DNA of 64,000 nucleotides from Channallabes apus (GCA_030522415.1 CM060105.1:13851206-13915205), one strand, 5' to 3'; positions 20,401 through 32,689 are shown, numbered from the stretch's first letter. Program-made: numbers and translations. The notes: generated from the letters alone by a model not told the origin.

Positions 20401-23157
20401 CTTTCCTGCTCATGTGATTCCACAATCTGTGGTTAGCCTTTAATACACAGAAAGTACAAAACCACTCATCCCTGCAGAGAGAGATACACATGCACCTGCA
20501 CATTAATCCATACAGATAGCACAGTTATGGTTCAGATTATTTCTCAGCAGACTTAGCCCCATGTACTGTAATCATCTACTGCAGTAATATTTATTTATTG
20601 GTCATAAATGGGAACTGCAACAAGCTCTAATAGAGGCAGGACTTTTTCAGTGGAAGAGGACTTTGTGCAAAATACTCCATGACTGCTGAGATCTTTTCTT
20701 AACAGAACTACATTTTATAAAACTGAAAAGGCGGAGAAAAAGAAGATAGATATATCTTCCTTTTCCAGTGCCTGATTTAAAGGGTTGTTTTCAAGTTTTT
20801 TGTGAGTTTTTCAGATTTAGTTCCACTAGAAATTAAGTGGAAATCCACCAACGCTTGTTATTGAGTCTCACACACTCTGATAAGAAAGTTATATTCAATG
20901 CAGTTAAATAAAAGTAAAACTTTTTAAAACAAGCTGGCCCACAAACTTCTTTAAATCAAAAACAACCAAACTCCTATTATTTTTATTTTTTTATTTTTTA
21001 GTACATTTTTTTAACATTCTTTCTCACCCAAGTGTGTCGTCCTGTAGAGTGGGTAAGTGACAGTGATGGTGAAAAACTCGCGGACAGTTGTCACAGCACA
21101 CCAGATTTACCCCGGTGTTACAAATGTAGCACACATCATCATTATCCTGTTCCCACTAATTAAAAAAAAAATGAAGAATAAAAAGGCATTGCATGTTTTT
21201 AGTACATTTTCACCCACACATGAACACATTGAATAATGTTACGTACAACCTGGAGTTCAAGTGGATTTTTACCAGTTGATTCGGACAATATTTCCAGGGT
21301 GTGCAGATACAATTTTCTTGGAAAACATCTCCATCAGCTTTGTAAAGTCTATTTAGTGGTTATAATAACCTATAACTAATACAGTTTAGTTAAACCAGTA
21401 TAATCTGACTCAGACAGTTACAACTTTGATGTGCCAGAAGACTCAATCCTTATTTCAAATTCAGATCAATTATAAATTGCTGACAATTGAACTAATTCAG
21501 TAATGATCAAATAAAGTACTAGTCACTGTTAAGAACCTATAGTACAAATGATACAATGCCCACTACAATGAATTCAGTATTAAGTTTGGTATTATTTTTC
21601 TCTTTTTAGTCTCACACAGCTACAGTACAGTTATAATAATAACTTGGTGTTATTTGATCTTATTGGTTTAGAAATTTATATTTAAATAAAACCCTACACA
21701 CTTCTTTTCTAATTACACATGATAAAATCTAAAGGCTCACTGTGTTAATATTTATTGTGCTTAAATTTGATCTTAATAAGATTTGATTTCATTTGAATTC
21801 TACATTTGTACTGTAATTTTAGTACTGTGATTATGAATTCGATCAACTACAGTGTTTCACTTGATGTTATCGGCTACTACGTGTATTATTTAATGGAACG
21901 CGTCTCATTAATGCGGCAGAGAATGAACTAAGGCATGAGGCGTCAGTCTGTAGTTATATAGCGCCACTGAGTGGTAAAAGCCAGCAAATGCAGATGCCGA
22001 AATGCGGCGGCGACGGTAAATACGACGCTCCGATTAGGTGACCACTGTATGTGAGGTCACTGAAATACAAAAATATTTTTAAGAAACCTGGCTCATGAGT
22101 CTACTGATATTAAACCTCTAAGATGCAATTAAGACTCACACTTTTCTTGGGGCAGCATACATGACAGCAACATGACTGTTGATGGATTTCCAGGATCTTC
22201 TTCTGGAAACAGAACAGAACAGTCATGATATATCTTCACTAGTATAATCTAATCCTAAGTTTCTGTTAATCAGAAAAATAGTCTGTATTGAAAGATTAAA
22301 CTGAATAACTGAATTTAACTGAAGAACTGAAAAACTTAACTGAATAAAACATACAATGATCTTGTTGTAGGATCTGTACACACAATGAATGATAGGCGCT
22401 ATAACATGCCCCATCTGCATTGATATACAGTATAGATATAATTTTTTCATATCACCTTCACCAGGTCGTTAAGGGTTTTTCCTTGATACAGTATGTCTTT
22501 CTTCCAGTGTCCGTCTGTTAGACTTGACTCCTGCATTACAAACTCCTCAGGAGTGAACCAGCGCTCCTCTGTGCGGATGCTCTTACTGCGTGACCCTGCA
22601 GCACAGGGTTAACAAGCCAACACACTCGAAACATTGACATCTTTTTTGTTTGTCTGGTCATATACTATTCCACTCGGCGTGTAATTTAATCAATGTCAGA
22701 ATGTATGGTTTTTTTCTGGAGATGATGCTTCGCACCCGACACTGCATAACTCATCTCTGATCTCCACTTACCTGTAAATCTGCTTTTATATAAAAACCCA
22801 CTGACAGAACCACAGCTGACTGGTAAAGCAGAGGTGCCACATTTAGACGAGTCCGCTCGCTCGCTGTCTTGCTGACTGGCTGTTAAAGGTATTAATGATA
22901 ACCATTAGTTTATATTTATTTATTTGATATAATATTCAATGCCTTAAAAAGTTTCTATGGTGGCTTTTTAATTTTAAAACAACATTTCTCCATGTAAACA
23001 AAGAAACAGGAAGTGTGTTTATACTAACAAGCACTGCTGGGTTCCTCAGGTCCAAAAGAAAACGACACTTTCTGCAGTAAGAAAAATAGATGAATAAATG
23101 AATAAAATCATAACCAAATATTCAAAGTATAAAACTACTGAATAAAAAAAAATAGGC

Positions 23158-23191
<34 letters not shown>

Positions 23192-26100
23192 GTACCTTCT
23201 GACCACAGCCTTTGTGAGAGTGTGGACACTGCAAATGACCCTCCTTCAAAAGAGAAAAGAAAAGATAAAAAGGAAGAGTTTTATTTAGAATATTAATACT
23301 TAAAATTGTACTTAAGGCGGCACGGTGGTGTAGTGGTTAGCACTGTCGCCTTGCACCTCCAGGGTCTGGGTTCGATTCCCGGCCAGGCTCGATTCCCGTC
23401 TTTGGAATCTAATCGTCTAATTGGCGTTCCTAAATTGCCCGTAGTGTGTGATTGGGTGTGTGAGTGTGTGTATGTGTGTGTGCCCTGCGATGGATTGGCA
23501 CCCTGTCCAGGGTGTACCCCGCCTAGTGCCCGAAGTCTCCTGGGATAGGCTCCAGGTCCCCCGCGACCCTGAACACAGGATTAAGCGGTATAGAAAATGA
23601 ATGAATGAAAAAATTGTACTAAATGTATGAATGTCAGTATACAGTAGTATCAAATTTAGCAGCCATTTAGTGTTCAATATTTTATTCTAATTGGTTTATT
23701 GACAGTGATCACCAAAAGTATTAAAAGCCTGTGATGAGCAGGATGTATACAGTATACAGGCATCTTCAGCTTATCTCTCACACAAGCAGTCATCCCAAGT
23801 CTGCCATTATCATACCCGTGCCAAAAAAACAGAAACATCTACTGAAACTGCAGAAACAGTGCCAATGGCACTTACACTGATTGGCATAAAGAACTTAGAA
23901 AAATTGGTTCTGTCACATACAGTATTAGCTTATATGCAGTATTACAGTATGGTATTACCCAGATACCATCAACCTGTTTCAGTTTTCCTACCACCCCAAT
24001 AGTGCAGTAATCGATGCGGTAACCATGGCCCTATTAGACGTAAAACACCTTCCTACAACAGAACATATGTAAAGATTCTCACCCTTTACTAACGTTCTGT
24101 ATGCAGGAATGCTGATGGACCTGGAGGTCCCAACTCCCTCTTGTAAAGGACTGGTCAGACCACAGGTGGTGAATTTGAGCGAAAAGGTCTTTGCTGAGAT
24201 TATACTCAGTACAAGCTTACAATCAATACAGGAACACTACATGGCTGTGCTATCAACCCCAAACTCTATACCCTGTACACCAATAATTGCATCACCACCC
24301 AGGACAACACAGGCATCATTAAATATACAGATTATATCAACAAATGATACAAACAACATAGACAAGACCAAAGGAATAATCATGGACTTCAGAAAGAAAC
24401 CCCACGACCTGCTGCCTCTCATCATCAAAGAGACTGAGGTGAAGAGAGTTGACAGTTCTAGGTTTCTGTGCCTTCATGTAACAGAAAACCTACAGCGAAA
24501 AAGGCCCAGCAATGGATGTTCTTCATTAGGCTCCTAAATAAGCCATCATCCCCTAAAATGCAATAGTGCTATAGCTGAAGATCATGTACAGTATAAATAC
24601 ACCATAGTGCATTAGATAATTGTTAATGGTTAGAGTGTGTCTAGTCTTGACAGCTTATTTCTATTATGTATTTCCTGTTTTATAGTACTTCTCTTTTCTT
24701 TCTTGTGTTTTTGTCACTGACAAAACACCCTGGTCAGGTTGCCAATCCATCGCAGGGCATACACACATACAGTCATGCTACTGTAGTTACGCTAATCTGC
24801 ATGAGTTTAGACTGTGGGAGGAAAATGAGCAACCGAAAGGAAACTCACCAAGAACATGCAAACTCCATACACACAGACCCAAGGTGGGATTCAAAACCTT
24901 GACGCTGGAGATGCAATGTGATTTTGCTAACCACTAATCCACAATACTGCCACTCAGAAAGCTTCTGTATGAAAAATTCCAATGCACTCTTACTGTTTGG
25001 TATGTGTACAAAAAACAAATACATAAAAAAAATACCTTTAATAGTTTCTGCAGTGGAGTGTTTTGGTGCTGGATGGTGAGTTTCCACTTCTTGCTACTTC
25101 CCCTTCCCGAAAATCTCTCAAAGTCATTTGTAGTAAACCAGCGGTCCTGGGACAGAATACACTTACATTTTGCTCCTAAAGAAACAAATAATGTATTTAA
25201 AATAGAATTATATGCAACAATCCTCACCTATAATTATGTATGAAAATGAAGAACAAGACTACTGTACATGTACTGTAATATCATACACAGTATGAATGAA
25301 CACATAATCCAGTACATTTGGCTGACAGGAAAATTACAGCAATTCTTGCACAAAAACCCAACCATGGCAGTGCTAGGATTTAAACACATAACCTTCTGAT
25401 TTGTAACTCACAGCTTTAACCTGTGCTTGAGAAAGACCCTTAACCTTCAGTTCAGCTCTATTCTGCATCAGCTAAATAAACAACTGTAATTGATTGTGCT
25501 CTTTTATTCTATATAAGATATTACTCTACTTTCTGTAAATATGTTTACTATATGATATATATATATACTATTTTATCATTAATCCAGGTTGGCATTAGTT
25601 GGCAAAAGTTTTTGTATGGTCGGGATTTATTCAGCTCACATTTTGTGGTAATAATAATGACTATTGTCTTAACAACCACGGCCCGGTTTCCCGATAACGA
25701 TTGATCTTAGCGCTTAAGAGCGTTTTCTACGAGTCATTTTGCGAACGTTCGTTATTGTTTCACGTGCGTTTCCCTAACATGCACTTAACACAATTGCACA
25801 TAGCCCTGCTTTAAGTGCTACTTAGGAGTCACTAGGGTTAGGGTTATATCAGTATATACAGTGGTGTGAAAAACTATTTGCCCCCTTCCTGATTTCTTAT
25901 TCTTTTGCATGTTTGTCACACTTAAATGTTTCTGCTCATCAAAAACCGTTAACTATTAGTCAAAGATAACATAATTGAACACAAAATGCAGTTTTTAAAT
26001 GAAGGTTTACGTTATTAAGGGAGAAAAAAAACTCCAAATCTACATGGTCCTGTGTGAAAAAGTAATTGCCCCCCTTGTTAAAAAATAACTTAACTGTGGT

Positions 26101-29100
26101 TTATGACACCTGAGTTCAATTTCTGTAGTCACCCCCAGGCCTGATTACTGCCACACCTGTTTCAATCAAGAAATCACTTAAATAGGAGCTACCTGACACA
26201 GAGAAGTAGACCAAAAGCACCTCAAAAGCTAGACATCATGCCAAGATCCAAAGAAATTCAGGAACAAATGAGAACAAAAGTAATTGAGATCTATCAGTCT
26301 GGTAAAGGTTATAAAGCCATTTCTAAAGCTTTGGGACTCCAGCGAACCACAGTGAGAGCCATTATCCAAAAATGGCAAAAACATGGAACAGTGGTGAACC
26401 TTCCCAGGAGTGGCCGGCTGACCAAAATTACCCCAAGAGCGCAGAGACAACTCATCCGAGAGGCCACAAAAGACCCCAGGACAACATCTAAAGAACTGCA
26501 GGCCTCACTTGCCTCAATTAAGGTCAGTGTTCACGACTCCACCATAAGAAAGAGACTGGGCAAAAACGGCCTGCATGGCAGATTTCCAAGGTGCAAACCA
26601 CTTTTAAGCAAAAAGAACATTAAGGCTCGTCTCAATTTTGCTAAAAACATCTCAATGATTGCCAAGAGTTTTGGGAAAATACCTTGTGGACCGATGAGAC
26701 AAAAGTTTAACTTTTTGGAAGGTGCGTGTCCCGTTACATCTGGCGTAAAAGTAACACAGCATTTCAGAAAAAGAACATCATACCAACAGTAAAATATGGT
26801 GGTGGTAGTGTGATGGTCTGGGGTTGTTTTGCTGCTTCAGGACCTGGAAGGCTTGCTGTGATAGATGGAACCATGAATTCTACTGTCTACCAAAAAATCC
26901 TTAAGGAGAATGTCCGGCCATCTGTTCATCAACTCAAGCTGAAGCGATCTTGGGTGCTGCAGCAGGACAATGACCCAAAACACACCAGCAAATCCACCTC
27001 TGAATGGCTGAAGAAAAACAAAATGAAGACTTTGGAGTGGCCTAGTCAAAGTCCTGACCTGAATCCTATTGAGATGTTGTGGCATGACCTTAAAAGGCGG
27101 TTCATGCTAGAAAACCCTCAAATAAAGCTGAATTACAACAATTCTGCAAAGATGAGTGGGCCAAAATTCCTCCAGAGCACTGTAAAAGACTCGTGGCAAG
27201 TTATCGCAAACGCTTGATTGCAGTTATTGCTGCTAAGGGTGGCACCACCAGTAATTAAGTTCAGTGGGCAATTACTTTTTCACACAGGGCCTTGTAGGTT
27301 TTGGATTTTCTTTCTCCCTAAATAATGAAACCCCTCATTTAAAAACTGCATTTTGTGTTTACTTGTGTTATCTTTGACTAATAGTTAAATGTGTTTGATG
27401 ATCAGAAACATTTTGTGTGACAAACATGCAAAAGAATAAGAAATCAGGAGGGGGCAAATAGTTTTTCACACCACTGTATATCTATATCTATATGTGTACA
27501 GTATATGTCACGTGCTGAAATGTCATGCTGTAGAATGGCTCGTCATTGTTGCACATGCTGTTTTAGCAATCCATCTAAGCTTTGATTTCCATTTTTTCTA
27601 CATGTTTGAATGTATATTCAACTCGAATAACATAAAAAGTTCTGTAATTTCTTCTTGAGCAAGTTTAAAAACATAAATAAACTGGAAATGTCGTTCTGTA
27701 AAAACACTGTCTTTTTCCAATCTCGCATAAAACAAATTCTAACAGTTTTAACAGCATCATTTTCGATATTTATATGAAACCTTAATTATTTAAGTAGAAC
27801 AATTGCTTATCTCACATCAAAATTAATAAATAAGTACATAAATAAATAAGCTCTTACATTTATTTTTGAAAAGTTTAGCCTTGAAGATAATTATCTTCAC
27901 CTGAAGTGCATTTGCTAAAAGGAGAAAAATTTCAATAAGCACAGACCTAGGGGTGGAGAAATTAGCAAAATGGCTGAAATCAAAAATCAAAGAAAAGACA
28001 TTTTTCAAAAAGAAGAAATTAATATTATTTTCGAGGAAGTGGAGCTCTCTTTGAGCTACATTGCAGTGAGGGCAAGAATGCCTTTGGACATCAGGGAGGA
28101 AGATGAAGAAGTGGAGGAAGAGAAAGTAGTCGAGATGAGACTTCATGTTGCTCAACCAAGACATGTTCAATACATGGCTGGGTTTCTTGCACGCCAGAAA
28201 GTTATCCTTTATTTGTGTCATCTTTAAAGCACATTAAATATTTTCTATTAAGTACATTTGTACTGTTCCCTCGAAATGTCCATATACAACAGTGTCCCTT
28301 TGTTTTTCATTCTAACATTTATTATGTCATTTTTATTTTATTTCTTTATTCATTTTTATTTCTATATTGAATTGTGTAATGAGTAGAAAATAGAAATGAA
28401 TAAAAATATACGTACAAATAAAATGAAAAATGACTTTGAAGTAAATTTTAGGTGCAGTTTGCCGGTTGTCCAGCAGGGGCCCTCAAAATTCTGTCTCCTT
28501 ACGATGCACTTAAGACTGTACGATTACTCTAGACCGCTCGTAGATCTACAAAGATTTTCAAGTGCTACTTAAGTTACGATGGTTTTGGGAAACAGACCTT
28601 AATATTAAGATCATTCGTACGATCATTTTTACGAACTACGTACTGTAGGCTTACGATGCTTTTGGGAAACGCAGACCACGATGGAATCAAAAATGTGTTG
28701 TTTTTACATCTGTATACTTATTAACAGCATTATTTTATCTTTTTTTTTTTTTTTTTTTTTTTGCTGTTTATCATTCAACAAGGCAGACAAAAAATACAAA
28801 ACCAAAATGATTTCTGTAGTTTGAGCTGAATTACAATAACCTTTTGTGGAGCAATTAAAGAAACAATAGATCAACTATTACTACATTGTGTATTATAACA
28901 TACCTGAAATACAGGATTTATCGAAGATGTTTTAGAGGCATTACAGAACATGTGAAGCTATAAATATCGTTATAATTTTTGATGATGTGTAAATAAAGAC
29001 GTACCTTTGGCAAGCTTGTCTGGATACAGTATTCCCTTTTTATCTCCACAGGTAACTGGAAGTGTTCCACTCTTTAACAGTGGTGCTAAGAGGAAGAATG

Positions 29101-31363
29101 TCACATCAGCACTTGGTTCTTCCTTAAACTCCATTTCCCAGAATGCCCCACCACAGCACCATACATAACCAATTTTAATAGTTAATTTGTTCATTCAGGT
29201 TCATTGTTCCTTTAGGCAGGTGAACATTTAATCATTCCTTTTATTAAACTGGCTGTAAGTTATTTTCACTACAATGATGTTAAGAAACTTTAAAGCATAA
29301 ATTAACATCACATTTCCACTAACTCACAGATTTCTGGCTTCATGGCTGGTTTCTTCTGACTGGACACAGAGGAAGGTCCAGCTTCCTCATCATCTGTCTC
29401 TTCAGAACTTCTCTTTCTCTTTGTTGCAGTCTTGTGCTCTTCCCGTTTCTTTTCTTCTCCCTCAGCTTCCTTTTCCCTATTTTTTTTGTCAGCATTTAGG
29501 AGATTTTCATGAATCCTAAAAGAACCTAAAACAAAACTCCTTTAAGATAGTATTCAGATTGAAAGAACTACAAGAGAGATAAGAATTGTTATCAAATTTT
29601 CCAACATTTAATGAGATATTATTAAGGTGATGATACTAGCACCGGAAAGATTGAGTGACTGACCATCGAGGAGGCTTTTCTGGAGCAAGCGGAGAACAGG
29701 ATATTTCCACAGGATGTGAACTTGAAACACACAACTCCAAAAGTCTTTCATACACTGTCCTTGCTTATTCTCCACCCAGTCCAAAATCTGATACACACCT
29801 TTCTGCTTGCTCTCTTTATTTTTCATCTGTATTACCTTCTACAGTAAGAGAGAGAGAAAGAGAGAAAGTACAACAGGTGAAGGCACAATGTGTGATATTT
29901 TTATATACAGTATGTGTGTATATTTATGTACAGCACATTACCTGTGCAAATATTAACATAAAACATGAACATGAAATGTTAAAGTACCATCATGTTTATC
30001 TACTGGTTTATACAGAATGTCATGAAGTCTTCAAACACAGGGAAACTGCTTTAGCTAAAAATATCACAATGTTGTTTGCACTTAGTTTATGTTTAATATT
30101 ATAAACATAAAAGCCATGGTATACAGTGTCAAGACAATTTACAGAAAGAACACATTTGAAGTGCAATTACGCACTTAACACCAGATGTGTAAATATTAGT
30201 GAAACATCAGTGGGAGAGATGGAATCGTGTGTGTGGTTACAAAGAAATGTTTTTTTTCCCCCGATTTTCTCCCAAATTTAGTCGTATCCAATTCCTCCCC
30301 GTCACTAGGGGGCTCCCACATTAAGCTACCGCTGCCACTCAGTCGAGAGGGCTGTTTCCTCCGACCCATGTGACGTCACCGGCCGCTTCTTTTCGAACTG
30401 CTCGCTCACGCAGTTTGAGGCGGCGTAACACACTCGGAGGACAGCGCTATCCGCTCCTTCCGCTTGCGTGAGCTCACAGACGCCCCTGATTGGCTGTAGA
30501 GCCATGATTAATGTGGGAGCACTAAATACCTCTCATCCCTCCCCTCTGAAAGAGCTCGGCCAATCAGCTCTCTCTAGACCTCCGGCTGTGAGAGGTTACA
30601 GCATCACCCGGGAACCGAACCAGCGATCTCCGGATGATAGGGGTGAGCACTTTACCACTGCGCCACTCGGAACCCACACAAAGGAATGTTTTGTAAAAAA
30701 AAAAAAAAAAAAAAAGGAACAAAAGAAAAAGTGCTAATTTCTTCTGTGTATGGAGACTTTTAGGATACCCTGTAATTTGTACATGAAATAACGTTTATGT
30801 CATGGTTCATTGCTTTACATTAAAACTAAAGGTGTCTTTTGTTTGCAGGTTTCCCGGTGCCTTTCTTTGCATAAAATTTGTTTTATCATAGTAGAGGTTT
30901 TGCTATAGCTATAGAGACTTACATTAAACTATTTACCTCAAAGCACTGGCACCGAAACGTTCCTTCATAAATGTCAACAACCAAAATAAAATATATAAAA
31001 TAAAAAGTATGTGAGAGGGATTAAGCCCGGTCAAGTATTTTAATTTTGCGAAAGCAGGCACAATGCTTCCAGTTTCACTTTGTACAATTAGCCCGTGTCA
31101 CCTGATCCCAGTAACATCCAGTAATAAACACTAACCAACCAGCAACACCAACACCCTGGACAGAGCAAACACATACAGGTGTCTATGTATTAATGTGGGA
31201 ATGTTTTTTTGTCTCTCACCTTGTAGAGTTCCTCAGGTACCAGGTTGTGGTCCCGGAGCTGCCTGAGGAAGGTCTGTGGTTCCTCCATACAAGACATCTC
31301 TGTCTTCTTACAGTGAAAAAACTGCATCAACTCATCTTCAGTTAGAAAATCTAAAAAATCCAT
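17419..31363 (-). CDS. SP110/SP140-like nuclear body protein, copy B (15 exons, 553 aa)
   Basis: Minus-strand exons: 31220-31363, 29664-29838, 29328-29525, 29005-29085, 25036-25175, 23196-23243, 23029-23071, 22772-22879, 22456-22595, 22140-22202, 21028-21155, 20366-20471, 18303-18377, 17977-18120, 17419-17487. Total 1,662 nt, all phases consistent, GT-AG throughout. Order: HSR (exons 1-2, [21 protein letters not shown]); Lys/Glu/Ser-rich linker (exon 3); SAND 1 (exons 4-5, [33 protein letters not shown]); CPHSHKGC linker (exon 6); SAND 2 (exons 8-9, [37 protein letters not shown]); PHD C4HC3 (exons 11-12, [23 protein letters not shown]); bromodomain (exons 13-15, [30 protein letters not shown]). 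In mammals this family is interferon-inducible chromatin-reading nuclear-body protein. Orthology to SP110, SP140 or AIRE is not resolved. Intron 12 holds a 1.9-kb transposon. Confidence 0.88.
17811..17962 (+). mobile_element. tRNA-headed SINE family 3 (unit B)
   Basis: A-box-like GGGTTAGCTCAGTGG, B-box-like GTTCAAACTCC, and tail GGATAAGAGCATCTACCAAATG then GTAAATGTAAA, typical of fish SINEs with a LINE-like tail. It is present at the same site in unit C (44960-45108). It predates the duplication and is not a functional tRNA gene. Confidence 0.75.
18964..19435. mobile_element. Nested MITE, TACCCCTATCTCACCTA family
   Basis: Starts TACCCCTATCTCACCTACG after TTAA and ends TGTAGGGGTA before TTAA. 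It shares termini with 9374-9599. A further internal ACCCCTCTCTCACCTG near 19149 suggests two copies fused or a tandem end. Confidence 0.6.
20151..20172. repeat. 10-bp perfect palindrome arms (AAGGTTGGTC-CA-GACCAACCTT)
   Basis: Exact inverted repeat with a 2-nt spacer in the right part of the Harbinger-like element. Confidence 0.85.
20337..20363 (-). repeat. (CA)n starting at the intron 12 5' splice site, copy B
   Basis: On the gene strand exon 12 ends ATG|GTACACACA..., so the dinucleotide repeat (about 13 units) begins within the donor site. Unit C has about 23 units at 52224-52270. Confidence 0.93.
21588..22045. other. Segment in intron 10 present only in unit B
   Basis: Between ATTCAGTATTAAG and ATGTGAGGTCACTGAAATAC, unit B has about 460 bp more than unit C, which has only TATGAGCTACAGCTACAGT here. 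I found no terminal repeats, so either an insertion in B or a deletion in C is possible. Confidence 0.7.
23160..23189. repeat. (TAA)n microsatellite
   Basis: About 10 ATA/ATT-type units immediately 3' of exon 6 on the gene strand. The unit C copy (54809-54845) is slightly longer. Confidence 0.93.
23316..23608 (+). mobile_element. SINE family 1 with internal deletion
   Basis: Complete head and tail, but the central CTGTGTGCATGG...CACAGTCC part is missing. Flanked by AAAATTGTACTTAA and AAAATTGTACTAAA. The same insertion starts at 54974 in unit C. Confidence 0.88.
24361..24537 (+). pseudogene. LINE reverse-transcriptase fragment (unit B)
   Basis: Encodes [20 protein letters not shown] and [14 protein letters not shown], resembling the segment after the RT catalytic core in fish LINEs (TKE..DFRK...FLGVHI). 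It is shared with unit C at 56151-56326. Clade not determined. Confidence 0.6.
24716..24962 (-). mobile_element. Old diverged SINE family 1 copy (unit B)
   Basis: CCAATCCATCGCAGGGCATACACAC...GACTGTGGGAGGAAA...CATGCAAACTCCATACACACA matches the family 1 body on the minus strand, with a decayed head. Shared with unit C at 56510-56755. Confidence 0.75.
25859..27476 (+). mobile_element. Full-length Tc1/mariner element (Tc1 copy 3), unit B only
   Basis: 1,618 bp, CAGTGGTGTG...CACACCACTG, flanked by TA. Unit C has the unoccupied site (GGGTTAGGGATATATCAGTATATA around 57625). It is nested in the Harbinger-like element in intron 4 of copy B, on the strand opposite to the gene. Confidence 0.94.
26238..27265 (+). 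pseudogene. Tc1 transposase, frameshifted
   Basis: Opens at ATG 26238 (MPRSKEIQEQM) with the N-terminal DNA-binding domain. The frame shifts near 26645. The catalytic part ([37 protein letters not shown]) is in another frame, and a further shift near 27090 replaces the normal C-terminus. Closest to copies 2 and 4. Confidence 0.88.
27970..28227 (+). pseudogene. Short frame inside the Harbinger-like element
   Basis: 85-codon frame beginning [20 protein letters not shown] and rich in Glu. The start is reminiscent of the Myb/SANT-like accessory protein of Harbinger elements, but it is too short and diverged to be sure. Unit C lacks about 170 bp of it (junction near 58135). Probably a relic. Confidence 0.35.
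28739..28762. repeat. Poly(T) tract
   Basis: Uninterrupted T run of about 22-24 in intron 4 of copy B, broken by A residues in unit C. Confidence 0.9.
30250..30680 (-). mobile_element. tRNA-headed SINE family 2 (unit B)
   Basis: Read on the minus strand: head GAGTGGCGCAGTGGTAAAGTG and GGTTCGGTTCCCGGG (A- and B-box-like), long GC-rich body, tail CCCAAATTTGGGAGAAAATC. The same insertion is in unit C at 60745-61195. Frames such as 30468-30737 on the plus strand are fortuitous. Confidence 0.8.
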
Positions 31364-31640
31364 TCTGCTGCTGTTTATCCGTCAATTCTGTACAACATTA
31401 AAGGAACAGTATATAGTAGGCCTACAGACGTTTACAGTATAATGCACCAGGTAAACAAAACATCTCAACAACAACAGAATTCCCTGCTGATTGATCCATG
31501 TGTACTGTATATCCAGACTAAACGTTTATAACCCGACAAAATGAATCATTCTCTCTTTATGTCAGACACCACCTACCTGATCCTGAACAGGACGGTTGGG
31601 TACGCCTGAGGAGTATTTACTGTGTATGAGAGAGAGAGAG
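31364..31640 (-). promoter_or_regulatory. Probable 5' untranslated exon and promoter region, copy B
   Basis: Upstream of the ATG there is a good acceptor (GTTGTACAG|AATTGACGG, exon edge 31387) and further up a donor (GGATCAG|GTAGGTGG, exon edge 31577). The same two sites occur in unit C (61897 and 62025). I infer a short non-coding first exon, with a purine (GA)n tract at 31627-31649 just upstream. No TATA box chosen. Confidence 0.5.
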
Positions 31641-31649
31641 AGAGAGAGA
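31627..31649. repeat. (GA)n tract upstream of copy B
   Basis: About 11 AG units. The unit C equivalent (62076-62106) has about 16. Confidence 0.93.
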
Positions 31650-31849
31650 TCTATGGTGCGTCACCGGAATGTAACCTGTTTGGGCAAACGTGTGTAATTT
31701 ATGCAGCCACACCTACAGTACAGTAACTGATGCATAAAGGCCCTGTAAGTAAAAGATTACTCTACATAGTATAAAGAGGAATAGCTGCCTCATTGGGCAT
31801 TTATGGAACTGAGGTAAAATATGAATCAACAATGTAGTAACATATGATC

Positions 31850-32122
31850 ACGACTGTATGATTGTTTTTGGTTGTTTTCATGAACGAAAACAATAATAAT
31901 AGGAGCGTTTTGTGAGTTGTGAGCATTTTTGCGACATCATCGCATCCTTGTCATTTGACTTTTAAGGGTTAAAGTCTGATAAAAATGTTTCAAAAAATTT
32001 TCATCAAAGTATGAATGTGTTACATAGAATCTGCTGTTAATAACAAATAATTAAATACTGGTAGTGTTAAATCTCTCAAGCCTCAAAATCATCTTGCTTT
32101 TGTGCCTTGAGCTTCAAAGATG

Positions 32123-32154
<32 letters not shown>

Positions 32155-32460
32155 GTTATTGTTGTTGTTGTTGCTATTATCCATTACTTTGATCATTACT
32201 GGCTAAGATCCCTTTTATTTTTTTGGTGTAGCTGTTAAATAACGTAATGTAATGTTAACGTTGTGTGGACATACAGGAAAAAAATATCAGCATGATTTAA
32301 AATATTTCAATATCAGTCTAAAACATTTAAACAGTAGATTCAAAAGCAGTAGGCTCAGCATTAGGTGCTGATTAAGTCTCTATAATCGCAGCTCTACCAT
32401 AATGCGGACTCTCATCTAAAGCACATCTTTATATTACAATGATCTACACAATCTGAGGCA
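31850..32460. other. AT-rich spacer, no gene seen
   Basis: Between the duplication units. It contains a (TTA)n/(TTG)n run at about 32127-32175 and no recognisable coding exon. Confidence 0.5.
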
Positions 32461-32462
32461 CG

Positions 32463-32466
<4 letters not shown>

Positions 32467-32537
<71 letters not shown>

Positions 32538-32640
32538 CATTCATCCATCCATCAATCCATCAATCAATCAATCAATCCATCCATCCATCCATCCATCAAT
32601 CTATTAATCTATCTATCTGACATTGCAAAAATATCCAACT
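32467..32640. repeat. Compound (CTAT)n/(CATC)n microsatellite
   Basis: Long CTAT array (about 18 units) grading into CATC/AATC units and back to CTAT. Confidence 0.95.
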
Positions 32641-32689
32641 CACAAAATTTCATTAATATATAATCTTTTGGGCCTATAAAGCATGTGGA

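Larger units (their letters stand above)
25680..28673. mobile_element. PIF/Harbinger-like element shared by both units (unit B copy)
   Basis: The left end GGCCCGGTTTCCCGATAACG and right end GCTTTTGGGAAACGCAGACC resemble fish Harbinger termini (GTTTCCC / GGGAAAC with subterminal CTTAGCG or CGTAAG). Copies occupy the same site in intron 4 of both gene copies, so insertion predates the duplication. In B it is interrupted by Tc1 copy 3. Exact boundaries and target duplication are uncertain. Confidence 0.65.
14578..31845 (-). repeat. Segmental duplication, unit B (17 kb, contains gene copy B)
   Basis: Nearly collinear with 36318-62298 in the same orientation across exons, introns and old repeats. 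Left limit: similarity stops within the unidentified gene's terminal exon (AATGTCAAAAATAT). Right limit is at least 31844, where unit C is interrupted by a Tc1. Differences are mostly discrete insertions and deletions. Confidence 0.92.

Noticed and set aside
23316..23390. tRNA-like sequence with A and B boxes
   Set aside because: It is the head of a SINE and lacks a foldable mature tRNA with anticodon arm. Same for 17811, 30250, 44960, 54974, 58313 and 60745.
30468..30737. Open frame repeated at 60978-61268
   Set aside because: It lies inside a tRNA-headed SINE and ends in the poly-A or simple-repeat region. No protein similarity is apparent.
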